From assembly GCF_030867095.1 (NCBI RefSeq), contig NC_081824.1, positions 122,892,162-122,956,161 on the forward strand: DNA of 64,000 nucleotides. The letters are read 5' to 3'. This document shows, piece by piece, positions 12,295 to 23,167 of this stretch (positions within the stretch are counted from its first letter, which is position 1; every line of letters begins with the position of its first letter). This DNA is from Alligator mississippiensis (Eukaryota > Chordata > Crocodylia > Alligatoridae). Made by a program: the position numbers and the translations under genes. The notes beneath the pieces are model-generated. The model saw only the letters and a list, made by a program, of their open reading frames with translations. It was not told the origin of the DNA and made no database searches.

Positions 12295-12578
12295 GGTATG
12301 TTCAGCAGCTGTGTGCTGTGTGAGTAGTGGTTGTCCTTGGTGTGCCTGTCTGTCCACTGTGATGTGCGCTCATGGAGTTGTGTGTGGTGATGTTTGTCCT
12401 AGGGGCGTGTGTAGGGCTCTGGGGCAGTGGGAGTCTCTCCAATACAGCATTTGTTCCAGGGTGTTATGTCCCAGGGGCAGTGTGTTGTGGTGGTAGTATG
12501 TGTGTGTCCCTGGGGCAGCGTGTGATGGTGGCAGTGGTGTCTGTCCTCAGAGGACATGTGTCCTTGGGGCTGTGGATG

Positions 12579-12615
<37 letters not shown>

Positions 12616-13985
12616 TGGAGCAGTATGCAGTGGTGATGGTGTGTGTGTGGAGCACATCTGTTTCTCAGGCAGTATGTGGTGGTGTCTGTGTCTGGGGGAT
12701 GTGTGTCCCTGGGGCAGTGTGATGATGATGATGTGCAAGTGTGTGACTGGGACAGTGTGGTGGTAATGGTGGTGGTGTGTGTGTCTCTGGGACAGTGTGT
12801 GATGATGGTGTGTCTGGAACACACGTATGTGTGGTAGTGGCAGTGTGTGGTGGTGACAGTGGTGCATGGGTGTATCTGGAGCAGGTGTGTTCCTGGGGCT
12901 GTGTGTGGTGGTGGGATATATGTGTGTATGTATCCCTGGAGAAGTGTGTCCTTGAGACAGTGTGTGATGATGGTGTGCCTGGAGCTCGTGTATCCCTGGG
13001 AGAGTTTGTAGTAGTGGTATATGTATGTGTGTGTATGTCCAGGGTGGGAGTGTATGTCCCTGGGCACTATGTAATGGTGGCAGCGGTGTGTGTGTGTGTG
13101 TGTGTGTGTGTCTGGAGCAGGTGTGCCTCTGGGGCAGCGTATGGTGGTGGTAGTGTGTGTGTTTCTGAAGCAGCATGGTGTGATGATGGTGTGTCTGGAA
13201 CATGTATATCCCTGGGGCAGTGTGTAGTGTTGGTGTGTGTCCCAGAGGGATGTGTCTCCCTGGCACAGTGTGTGGTGCTGGCACTAATGTGTGTATGTGT
13301 GTGTACCTGGAGCAAGTGTGTCTCTAGGGCTGTGTGGTGGTCATGTGTGCATGCACATATCTGGAGCAGGTGTGTCCTGGGGTTGTGTGAGGTGGTGGCA
13401 CTGGTGTGTGTGTCAACGTCCTGAGGGATGTGTCCCCCTGGGCCAGTGTGTGATGATGTGGGAGTCATGTGCAGTGGTGGCACTGGTGTGTGTGTGTGTC
13501 CCGGGAGATGTGTCCCGCTGGGGCAGTGTTTAGTGTTCGTGTGCATGCGGGGGGGGGGGGGGGGGAATGCATCTCTCTGGCGCAGTGTGTGATGGTGGCA
13601 CACGTGTGTGTGTGTGGAGCAGGAGTGTTCCTAGGGCTGTGTGGTGGTGACGTGTGCATGCAGGGAGCTGGAGCAGGTGTGTCCGTGGGGCCGCGTGCAG
13701 TGGTGGCACTGGTGCGTGTGTCCTGGGGGATATGACCCCCTGGGGCAGTGTATGACAACGGGGGCCGCATGCAGCGTGTCTCCCGGGAGATGTCCCCCCC
13801 CCCCCCCCGGGGCCGTGTGTGACGCTGGTGTGTGTGGCCCTGGGGCAGTGCGTAGTGTTGGTGTGTGTCCAGGGGGGATGCATCTCCCTGGGGCAGCGTG
13901 CGCTGGTGGCACAAGTGTGTGTGTGTGTGTGTTTCTGGAGCAGGTGCCCCCCTGGGGCAGCGTGTGGTGGTGGTGGCACCGGCGT
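12295..13985 (+). repeat. Degenerate GT/G-rich minisatellite
   Basis: About 1.7 kb built of loosely repeated phrases: 'tgtccctggggcagtgtgtg', 'gtggtggcactggtgtgtgtg' and 'tctggagcaggtgtgtcc', at a spacing of roughly 50-75 bases. Pure TG tracts occur at 12,581-12,613 and 13,086-13,111, a 17-base G run at 13,549-13,565 and a 15-base C run at 13,794-13,808. Toward the right end the units become CpG-rich and merge into the island. The repeat opens long spurious frames on both strands (Cys/Val/Gly-rich on plus, His/Thr-rich on minus), which are not genes. Alternating purine-pyrimidine TG tracts can adopt Z-DNA. Confidence 0.85.
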
Positions 13986-14640
13986 GTGCGCGCGTGTCCC
14001 GGGAGGTGTCCGGGGCACGTGTCGGGGCGGGAGGGGAGCAGGCGGCGGCCCCCGCCCCGCGCCACCCGGCATTCCTGTGCGCCGGGGCCCGGCTGGGCGG
14101 GGGCGGCGGCGGCGGCCGAGCCCGGAGGGAGGATGAGCCCAGCAGCCCACTAGTGCCAGCGTGTAAGTGCCCGCTCCCCGCGCTCACATTCCTCTGAAGG
14201 GTCAGGTCTTTTCCTGAGCCCCCCTTCAGCTGGTGGGGAGCCAAACGGCGCCGCTCGTCCTCCGGCCAGATGCACAGGACCCCCCGCCGGTGAGAAGTCA
14301 TGCACGCTCTCCAAGCCTGCCCTGTGCAGAGCGGGCAGCAGCGCGCTTTCCAGGCAAAGCTCCCACCCCCCAGCCCGCTCCCTTGAGCTGCCTCTTGCTC
14401 GGGACCCCGAGAGAAGATCGCTCGTGCTGTCGCGGCTGCCTTCCTAGCACGTCCCTCCGGAGGTAGGATCTCGTTCCTTTCCCCTCCTCTGTCGCCGCCC
14501 GCAGGGTCCTCTCCTCCTGGGCGGGCACGGACCTCGCGGCGGGGTCTGGCTGCGCCGGGGAGATCCGCTGCGAGGAGCGGGTCCGCCGCAGGAGCCGGGC
14601 CCGGCCCGCGAGGTGCCGGGAGCAGGGGGAGGACAGGCAG
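13986..14640 (+). promoter_or_regulatory. CpG island, probable gene promoter
   Basis: The only stretch in the window with dense CpG dinucleotides and high GC, for example gcgcgcgtgtcccgggaggt, ggcggcggcggcggccgag and the run from 14,500 to 14,610. In vertebrates such islands mark promoters of housekeeping or developmental genes. It precedes a plus-strand coding exon at 21,241 and contains candidate splice donors, which suggests plus-strand transcription. No TATA box stands out. The exact start site cannot be read from the sequence. Confidence 0.7.
14150..14462 (+). other. Possible 5' untranslated exon(s) ending at donors 14,163 or 14,463
   Basis: Two donor-like sites lie in the island: cgt|gtaagt with the intron starting at 14,163, and ccggag|gtagga with the intron starting at 14,463. 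Either could end a non-coding first exon joined to the acceptor at 21,240. A third donor, ctcaag|gtaaag, has its intron starting at 15,152, after a stretch without CpG enrichment. The choice between them cannot be made from the sequence alone. Confidence 0.3.
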
Positions 14641-14716
14641 GCGGCGACGCAAGAGTTTCGAGTCCCACCACGCCTCTTTTGTACCCCCGGTCCTCTGCTC
14701 CGGAGAGCTGGGCTCT

Positions 14717-14908
14717 TGAGAGAGACGGACAGACAGACAGAGAGGAGGTGTGAGAGAGAGACAAAGAGATAGAGGAAGACAGAGGGTGAGACAGAGAGAA
14801 AGAGTGAGTGAGAGGCAGGCAGAGAGACAGATTGAGACATACAAAGAGACATAGTGAGACAGAGAGAAAGAGAGACAGAGACAGTGAGAGACTTAAAGAG
14901 AGAGAGTG
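14717..14908 (+). repeat. GA/GACA-rich purine tract
   Basis: About 190 bases of imperfect 'gagacagagaga' and 'gacagacagaca' units immediately downstream of the CpG island. A polypurine run of this length is a typical simple repeat and would be transcribed as part of the 5' leader or first intron if the promoter call is right. The long minus-strand frame across it (Ser/Leu-rich) is an artefact of the repeat. Confidence 0.8.
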
Positions 14909-17864
14909 AGCAGGTCCAGCTTTCCACTATCTTTGATCATCTGGCAGGGCCAGGGACTTGCCCTTTGGTATTGTAACCAACTCATTCATGGGCACGTTTC
15001 CAAGTGGGCTTTTCCTTTGCTGACACGTTCATACTCAAAATCCACTGGAACTGGAGCGGCTGCAGCACATGGTGGAATACAGAGCCTAGGATTGGAAGCG
15101 AAGGAAAGCACCAAGAGAAGGGGAAAAAATAGATTTCTTTTACACCTCAAGGTAAAGTAATATGGCCTAAGGAACAAATGCTGGGCTACTATACAGTGCT
15201 ACAGGGGTTGTTGTGTCCAGCATGCCACACCCAGAAAAAAAGGATTTTAAAGAGAAAACCAAGGTGAAGCATTTTCAATTAAAATGCTCTTGGTCAGAAC
15301 CTGTACTCAGGCAATATGAAGGCATTTTCAAATTGGATCTTTGGCTGGCCCTGCTTTAAGAGGGATGTTATACGGAGAGGCATCCTACAAAGCAAGTGGT
15401 CAAGTGGCAGTGTCTAATTAGCGATTCAAGAAGTTAGCAGTGTAGGATTGCTTAAAAAGTACCATTTTGTTAGTGTACCTTAAAATAGTCGTCTTGCACT
15501 CGTTGCCTTATAATGCTGGAGTAATTAAGGATGAAAAACTTTAATTTTGTAATTTACATGAGATCTAATATGAAATTGATGTTATCTCCTGTTTAAAAAT
15601 TAAACCGTCAGCAACATCCCCCCCCTCCCCTTAATAGTTACAGACATGCCAATGATCAAAGAATATCATGGCAATATGCCTAGGGCAAAATCCACTCGAG
15701 GGAACTGTGCCAAGGTTTTAAACAAGGAGTATGCAAAGAGATCTCACATGTTTTACTGGTCATTCATACCTAAACCATAGGTTACTGGATTATTTAGGAG
15801 TAATATGTATTTTCCGACTGAGTTTTGTGCTTCCAAAAATATGCCAATGTTGCTTTAGCTGGGTGTTGTACATACAGTGAGGGATTTGGTAGTTAGATTT
15901 AGCACGACTAGCACTAAATTGGTCTTGAACCATGGTTAAGTCACCATTCCATTTATGGTTTAGATAAATTACATGACTATTTTGCTCTTTCAGACTGAAT
16001 TGTGAATAAGACCATTGTCTCCTGCATCATAGGAAATGGAACTAGCTATGGGCTGGAGAGAATTTGTAGCTAGATGGTTTAACTGACCATACTGCAGAGT
16101 GCCTAATATTAATGCCTTACTGCCATTTCACACAAAATTTGTTAATGTTCTTATTAACTTTTGCAAGGCATCATTTGTTATTTCACAAAGCATTTACATC
16201 TGCCAGGGGATGCAGTTGTTAACAGAGTTGTTAAGAATATATGTAATGTGTAACTTAACGAAGTTAGACCCAACTATAATGGGAGTACATCTACAAGAAG
16301 ATTACTGTTAGTCAAACCCACCAGATAACACACTCTTTCAGCTCCAGGTTTGCTGAAATCCCACATTGATTTGCTTGGGGTTGAATTCATGTGATTAGAT
16401 GAAGGTAGAATTGTGTTCACTGTTCAGAAGTTTTTTTCAGTTTACAAGGCAGACCCCACTGAGCTCATGTTCACAACTGCAGTGTTATAGACTGAACTGG
16501 TCTGCAACTCCTCCTCTTTGAAACAGAGTTGTCATATGGGTATTTTTAGGTTTTTTGCAATTTTTATATTTATTTAGCTCCTTGGGAGTTTTGCTATGGT
16601 GCTATTCTAACAATGATGAATATTAAATGACAAAATACAGTGCTTTTTGTTCTTTAAACTATGGATATAAATTTAGAAGGGGTATTCTCAGCACGCAAGA
16701 CAACTTGCAACCATTCGTATGACCCCTTTCATAAGCTATAAAAAATGAATGACGTAAGATGTGTCTTAATTTGCATATTGAGTTATTCATTCAGATGCAA
16801 TCACTGTTGCGCACACAGTTTCTTGGGCCATTTTGGGCAATTCTGGATTTTAATAAATATTAATAATAAGTAAAATAAACATTTCAATACATGCATTGAT
16901 ATTATGTTAACATTCAAATTTAGCAGTTACTTAGAACTTTTAATCTTTAAAGCTCTTTATAAACATTTATGGGCCTATAATTCGCCTTCAATTCTTACTG
17001 CATTTCACAACTGCTTTGTAATTAGGCAAGTCAGAAGAAATAGCTGAAATAAGTAGTTCTTCTATGCTGAAGTCAGCTGTGGTGTAACGTCCCTAAAGAC
17101 TTGTTCTTCAAACAATGATGTAGCTACATCTTGGAAGATCTGTCAGCAGTCAAGTTTCATAGAATCAAATTCCAGTTTTGGCAGGTCCTCATATAAGGTC
17201 ACCAATACATGCAAACAAGGCATCTTCTTACTCATTGTGTTTAGCAGTCTGCCAGATTTTATGCTTGGTAACATGAATTGTTAACTGTCTCCCACAGGAA
17301 ACAGTTCTGATTCATGTGTTTGTATCCATGAATGGAGGTATTAAGGTGGCAAACTCCAGGAACGTAGTTCTTGCAGTCCACTTCTTTGGTCAGTCTTTTA
17401 TTTTGTTTCAATGAGCTCTTCTTTCTTTCACCTGATACGAGGAAGTGTTTAGGAATTCTCAGTATACAAGGTGTATATTCTCTATTGCCCTTAAACAATA
17501 GGGAATGTAAGTGAGAAGATAAGTATGTTAATTTTTCTTTCAAGGAAGAGAAACATGCATTTATATCTCAAGGATATAATTGTCTGACCATTTCTTTGGG
17601 AAGAAAGGTTCTATGTTCATTCCATTTTGTCTTGCTCTTGGTTCAGATTATGCATTTCAGCCAAACTTCTGTTGTTACTTACCTGGGTTCTTGGCATCTT
17701 TCTTTACATAAAGTTTTAACATGGCTAAGGATTAGCAGTCGAATTATAAATTAGCACAGTTGGGCTCCAGGTTGTAGTCATTAGTACAACAACCACAACA
17801 ACAATAAAAAAATAATTTTTAGAGTGTAATTTGGTCAGTTTCAAAGGAAGGAGAATCACGTGCC
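14909..17864. other. Probable first-intron DNA
   Basis: Sequence between the island and the coding exon. Apart from the donor-like site at 15,152 (exon text ctcaag before it) nothing coding is seen. No transposon ends were recognised. Confidence 0.45.
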
Positions 17865-18008
17865 TTTTAGAAGTAGGGGTGTAGAGTGTAGCCGTCTTGA
17901 TCTAAGGACATAGGCAGACAAGGTTCTTTGGGTAAATCCGTTATCTTTTGGTCTAATACAAGATATCAGATTTACCCCGAGAACCTTGTCTGCCTTTTTA
18001 GAAGTAGG
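17865..18008. mobile_element. Penelope-like 3' end as a foldback with 13-bp duplication
   Basis: The insertion 17,878-17,995 is bracketed by TTTTAGAAGTAGG at 17,865-17,877 and 17,996-18,008. It holds the terminal about 75 bases of the element seen at 10,885 and 31,940 ('gtagccgtcttgatctaaggacatagg' then 'acaaggttctttgggtaa'), followed by an inverted copy of its last 36 bases: 17,912-17,947 pairs with 17,960-17,995. Inverted and partial terminal copies are common in Penelope-like insertions. Very short, non-coding. Confidence 0.7.
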
Positions 18009-18789
18009 TAATCTTTAGAAGAAATGGAATCTTGCATTTAGTGCATAATTAGACACTAGAATGTTATTGTTTTTACGGTGTGGCATTGTACCAATGGCAT
18101 TCTATATGTTGCAGTTTCTCCATCTGTAAAATTGGAATAAAATGTAATTTAGTCCATGAAATCTTCAAGAGTATTAATGGTTGTAATGGCACATTGCAGA
18201 TGTGGGATGCAGGCAATTACAGATTTCTTTTCAGTTGAGCAAAATTGGACTGATTGTTCAACAGCTTGATAACTCTTTAAAAAGTTTATTATCAAATACA
18301 GCCCAAGAACTCAGCAACTCCCATGGTATGAATGGGAATCTGGACATCAGGTTAACGCCAATTTTACCTAATGAGTGGCTGCTGTTAAAAAATCAGTATC
18401 TAATTTATCTATAATAGCAATATCTTTCTGGATTTGGAATAGGATATATCATGGTACTATTGCTTATAGTATAGTCTGATAAAGGTTGAGTTTTAAGTTG
18501 TGCCACTATGTGTATGTGTTTCTATTGCTTCAGGAGGACAGCTTTTCACCCAAGACAGCTTTGAAGGTATTTGCAGATTTAAGAAAATTATTTATTGAAT
18601 ACTTACAGCTCCTAAAGTCTCAGCCTTCTGCTTCCTGAGATGTTGACAGGGATTTACTGAGTTGAAAGACAATAACACTGTTGTTTGATAATCTAGTTAT
18701 TTTGCTGTGTCTGGCTTCCTCAAAGAGATTCTTGTATTTCAGAGCCCTGAATATGCTGCTCTTGTCTTTAACACTTGCTGTCTTTAAAG
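18009..18789. other. Non-genic DNA with a MIR-like scrap
   Basis: Only a short MIR-like piece is recognisable ('gcagtttctccatctgtaaaattgg' at about 18,110). No exon features. Confidence 0.45.
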
Positions 18790-18797
18790 AACTAGAT

Positions 18798-19083
18798 TAG
18801 TGATTCACAATCAGAGTGACATGGCACCCTGAGGTGCCTTGAAATCCTTTCAAGAGTGCCGCAGGGTACCAGGCAATGCTAGCCCTGTTATTTGTGCAAA
18901 CGTGATTCACCGGATGAAACCAGAGATTTCAAACAAGAATCCACCCTGTTAAAAACATTTTGACTTCTTGTGGTGCTTCTGAGTTTGCAGTAGAATTTTT
19001 TTACATAGTCAAAGAATGAGAGAAAACTAAGAGCCAGCATTTTCCAAGGTGTGTCTTGAATCTAAAGAGGTTGAGAGCCACTG
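18798..19083 (+). mobile_element. hAT-type MITE family C, complete copy
   Basis: The left end TAGTGATTCACAATCAGAG and the reverse-complemented right end CAGTGGCTCTCAACCTC are inverted repeats of the cagtggttctcaacc type. AACTAGAT (18,790-18,797) and AACTAGAC (19,084-19,091) are a 7-of-8 target duplication. Interior landmarks are 'ccttgaaatcctttcaag', 'aaacattttgacttcttgtgg' and 'agccagcattttccaagg'. The same landmarks occur at 24,963-25,291 (opposite strand), 49,986-50,182 and 51,365-51,480 (opposite strand). Confidence 0.7.
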
Positions 19084-19295
19084 AACTAGACCTTTTTGTA
19101 GTCTGATACTTATGTTGAGAATATTTCTTAGAAAAGTCTTCCCAGTCATAACAGCTGATCTGCATGAAATGCCATTTACTTGGGTTTGTGATATCTGGTC
19201 CAGGGGCTTGGTTTAAAGAACTATTACTTTCTAAATTTTAGTATTAGTTGTGGGTTTTACACAGTATTTTGTTTTGCTGCATTCTTTTAGGCTTG

Positions 19296-19825
19296 AGTGG
19301 GCACATCTACGTGTTCATTAATGCACTTTTGCTAATGCACATTAAATTTCATACCTCTGGGCACCTATATACTAGCATGGAGGCTGCTTCAATGTACTGG
19401 AATTCCAGCGCGTTGGAACAGACTCATTTAATCAAGCCTGTTGGATCGTGGCAGTTGCTGCGCTCCAGCATCCTCCTGCGTCCTGTGTATCAGAGTCCCT
19501 GTGGTTAAAAATGGTGGTGGGGGTGCTTGAACTAAAGCTTTTCAAATGAACATTAGTTCAAGTGCCCCCACCACCGTTTATAAGTGTGGGCATGCTGATG
19601 CACAAGATGTGGTGGTGCTTTAAAGCGACTCTCAGAGCTGTTCTAATTAAAGCGCTGCTCCCTCACAGAGCATGTGTAAAAGTGCCTTCCATTGTGAGGA
19701 ATGAGAAAAAGGTGCATTAGCCTATTTTAATGTGCATTAGTGAAAGCATACAGTTTTTTGTGACACTTTAATGTGCATTAAAGTAGGCTAATGTGCATTA
19801 AAACACATTTATAGATGTGCCCACT
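19296..19825. mobile_element. MITE family B, copy 2, with long central hairpin
   Basis: Ends are inverted: AGTGGGCACATCTACGTG at left, reverse-complemented right end AGTGGGCACATCTATAAATG. A central hairpin pairs 19,506-19,535 with 19,553-19,580 (arms taaaaatggtggtggggg / cccccaccaccgttta). A second hairpin near the right end pairs 'gcattagcctattttaatg' (about 19,714) with 'taaagtaggctaatgtgc' (about 19,781). The motifs around the centre match 3,150-3,330. No coding frame and no clear target duplication. Confidence 0.65.
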
Positions 19826-21240
19826 GTGTTTAAATGTAGTACTTTAGGAAGTAGTAGGATCTAGTAGTATGTAAAGTTTCAAATTTATCCCCATCTTTCT
19901 CTAGGAGTTTCATTGGAATAGTAGAGTGAACAAATTTCTCAGCGTAAACAAGTGACGTTTTTATGACGTGTGGATGAACTGTTTTATTGTTTACTTTCAC
20001 TTATCTTCCTTGTATTTGCATCCTAAGAAATGTCACTGAAGGTTGACTCTGCTTGACTCTGCTATTCCTTTCTGTCTCTCTGTTGCATGAAGATAATCTC
20101 TATTTGAGTTTTAAAATTTGTTATGAAAGCAAATCAGGTTCCTACTCTGATAGACATTTCTGTGTAATGACATTTTTTCATGACTCTTAGTTCCTTGTTC
20201 TTGCAGTTCTATCTTCCTTTTGTTTCCAATGCAAGTAGACAATTTGTCACTGGACACAGGCTAATGCCAGAGAATAGGATAGGAAAGAATTGGTCAATAT
20301 AATATTTGAGCTGTATTTCACTATTTGTTCTTTGCTGCTGGTTGTTAATAAGTTGTTGCACAAACACAGAAAGCAATGTAGTAGGTCACTGTTCATTTTA
20401 GTTCCATGATTATGAATCATAGTTAAAGTTGTGAGTATGTTACTTTTCAACCCTATTTTTTTCTCTATTTTCTTCCACTATACTTAAAGCTAGAAATAGT
20501 TTAGATTAACCTGATAATTATCATAAACATTTTGAAAGCAAAGGAGATTTTATCTGCAAAATGTGAATAAAAATGGCCAAAGTATTGATTAATTTTTTTA
20601 TTCTATTAAATAGCAAGAATCTAATTGACTTTAATTATAGAAGGATTGGGCTCCTGATTTTGATGCACAGAAAAAGTTACTTTTCAAGTAGAGCTGTCAG
20701 TTGCCATTCAATTAGTATACTAAGGATGCAATAAATGTACCAAGGATGCAGCTATTTATACATTAGCATAAATACATGGGGAAAAAAACCAGTTAAAGGA
20801 AGATAAGTAATCAAATATTACACCCATTCACAGCATCTAGAACACATGTACACATGGCAAAATATCACACTGAAGAATCCAAAAAGAACCTTAACTCTGT
20901 CCCGTGTTCCTGCCCAGGATGTTACAGCCACAGTCCTGACCACGTACCTTTTAAACTCAACACTGTAGCCCACATTTAAAATAAGGGCTACAAAATCTCA
21001 TCAACCGCCCCAGCCATGCCCCATGGAGTCAATCACGGTCGGACTTGTAGCCTGTCTGCCTCTCATGGGGCAGACACCCCCAGCTCGTTGTCTTAAACTC
21101 CACATAAAGAACAGTGATATTTCTCTTTAAAAGCAAGACTAGGCAATTCCATATTTTTCAGCTACTCATTTACTAATAGAAATATCTTAATGTTTTGGCT
21201 GTTTAAAATTTCCCTAAATTATTGCCTTCTTTATTCACAG
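19826..21240. other. Probable intron 1 DNA, distal part
   Basis: No repeats recognised with confidence. The last 20 bases are a good polypyrimidine tract and acceptor (tgccttctttattcacag) for the exon at 21,241. Confidence 0.5.
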
Positions 21241-21338
21241 GATGTCCCATGTGAATGAAATGTGGTGTTATTGGAAATGGAAGCTTCAGAACTTTCTGTA
21301 CTTGTTTACTATATACATTATATGGATGCAGCAGTCAG
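21241..21338 (+). CDS. First coding exon of an unidentified host gene (signal-peptide/anchor-like)
   Basis: The exon is preceded by a pyrimidine-rich acceptor (ttctttattcacag) and followed by a strong donor (cag|gtaagg). The start codon is at 21,242, one base inside the exon. An upstream exon ending in 'aag' or 'gag' would put a purine at position -3. The 97 coding bases give 32 codons and one base, so the intron is phase 1. The peptide begins MSHVNEMWCYWKWKLQ and continues with the hydrophobic run FLYLFTIYIIWM before QQS. The charged start followed by a hydrophobic stretch fits a signal peptide or signal anchor, and phase-1 introns after such exons are common in secreted and cell-surface proteins. 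I do not recognise the protein. The CpG island 7 kb upstream is the likely promoter. No downstream exon lies in the remaining 42.6 kb. A spurious exon remains possible. Confidence 0.6.
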
Positions 21339-21713
21339 GTAAGGTAGCAAATTGCCCTCTCTTTCAAATAAAATATGTACATTCCCAATGAGTAAGGGAT
21401 ATACTTATGTATGACTATATTACATTCACTTTAATATTTAGATTACAATGATCCACTGTAATTATTAGCTGAATTTTTTTACATTATGTTTTGCTTTGTA
21501 TTACTGTTAAGTTTCCCCTTAACTGCTTTTGAAATAGCATTTCAGTCATTTCTTCTACCTATTGCAAACATTATTTCTGAGTTATTTGCTTGTCTCATTT
21601 CTTTTTGCTTTCTAAGTGCTTGTATGTCTTCTGAATTTTTTTTTCATTTAATTTTATGATCTCTATGGAAATAACATTAATGCTTTTAATATTTTACAAT
21701 CAGTTTTCCAAGC

Positions 21714-21756
<43 letters not shown>

Positions 21757-21861
21757 TGCTTATGATTACACATGTGCACAAAATGTTTAATAACTTTCAC
21801 ATCATGAAAATATATTATTAAAACTGAAAATTAAATGAAATATTATTAAGAATGTTAAACA
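21339..21861. repeat. Start of long intron, with a (TG)n microsatellite
   Basis: Intron sequence directly after the donor. It holds a TG dinucleotide repeat of about 17 units at 21,717-21,753, with one interruption ('gggtg'). Nothing else recognised. Confidence 0.7.
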
Positions 21862-23167
21862 GTTAACAGTAGGGGTGCACCAATAGAGATTTTGGGGGCC
21901 GATACTGATAGATGCTTTTTTAAGGAGGCATATTGGCCAATAGTGATCTGATTTCTGTTACGCAGCCCTGCAGCTTTAAGAGCTGTGTCCAGCTGGTAAG
22001 TCTATTGTGATGGAAGGAGAGGGAGGAGGGAAGGGGTGTGAGGGGCAGATCAAGGTCCCTGCAGTGAGGGAGGAGTGGGGCTGGGGCAGGTGCTGCCCAG
22101 CCGGGGTGGAGCGGGGCACGGGACAGAGCTGCGGCTTGTCTGCGGGGTGTGTGGGGTGGCTGACTCCTGCTGATGTGTGCGCCCTGAGATGGCATGGGAT
22201 GACATGCCTTCAGATCTGTGTGGGGTAGGCTGCAGCTGCATAATGAGGCTGCATTGGGCTCTTCCCAATGAGGACTGGGCCAGGCTGTGCTTGGGGCAGG
22301 TGGCAGCAGTGCTGGGGGAGGGGGGGCGGGTTACAGCCACCCCAAAGTTCAGTGTAACCCCTCCACAGTTCCCCATCCCAGTGCCACTGTTGCCTACCCC
22401 AAGCACAGCCAAGGCTCAACTCCCCACCCCCCACACACACACACCGGGAAGAGTCCAGTGCAGCCCCAGTTTCAACCCACAGTGGCACCCCACCCCACCC
22501 ACACCCCACACAGATCTGGAGGCACACCCCGCCCCCATGCCATCCTGGGGCACATGCAGTGATGGGAGCTTTCCCTCTTGTGACCCCTGGACAAGCTGTG
22601 CCTCCATCCCGTGCCCCACTCCAGCTCGGCAGCACCTGCCCTAGTTCCAGCCCCGCTCCATCCCTCATCACAGGGACCTTGATCCCCCCATGCCCCTTCC
22701 CTCCCCCTTCCCCTTCCACCACAACAGACTCATCATCTGCATTCAGCTCTCCCAGGCTGCCAGGCTGTGCTCCTTGCTACCTATGTGCTGCACTGTGGCT
22801 GTGCACAAGCACGGACATTTATCAGCCAAATTATCAGCACGTGCACCTCCTGAGCGTGGCAGTGCACCCCCTACAAAAAAGCGCCACCAATAAGGCGCCT
22901 GCAGGCAGTCGCCACTTACCATCCTGCTGCTGACACCGCCAACAGCATCTGCAGGCAGTCAGTGATCCCTGCTGGCCACTGATGACACTGCCAGTGGTGC
23001 CTGTGGGTGGTCACTGACCCCTGGTCAGCGCTTGCCACCCCCCGCTGGGGGCACAGGTTGTTGTTCATGATCGGCCACATCAGGCCGATTTCCAGTACAA
23101 TCAATTTTCTTTATATCGGTGCCAATCTGATATCGGACTGATATATTGGTGCACCTCTAGTTAACAG
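21862..23167. mobile_element. hAT-type element with perfect 8-bp duplication
   Basis: The element spans 21,870-23,159 and is flanked by GTTAACAG at 21,862-21,869 and 23,160-23,167. Left end TAGGGGTGCACCAATAGAG; reverse-complemented right end TAGAGGTGCACCAATATATC. Sub-terminal text on both sides is rich in 'gccgatatc' and 'atcggtg' phrases, typical of one vertebrate hAT family. The interior is a GC-rich inverted duplication: about 22,046-22,330 is repeated in reverse at about 22,345-22,690 (for example 'gatcaaggtccctg' against 'cagggaccttgatc'). No transposase frame survives. The overlapping open frames here are by-products of GC-rich sequence. Confidence 0.88.

Noticed and set aside
12372-14927. 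Long open frames on both strands, up to 459 codons (His/Thr/Pro-rich on minus, Cys/Val/Gly-rich on plus)
   Set aside because: They lie within the GT-rich array, GC-rich island and GA tract. Open frames on both strands with repeat-driven composition are expected from such sequence. No domain, no splice logic.
22177-22722. Overlapping GC-rich frames of 150-170 codons
   Set aside because: They fall inside a non-autonomous hAT-type element with an inverted GC-rich interior; open on both strands because stop codons are rare in such sequence.
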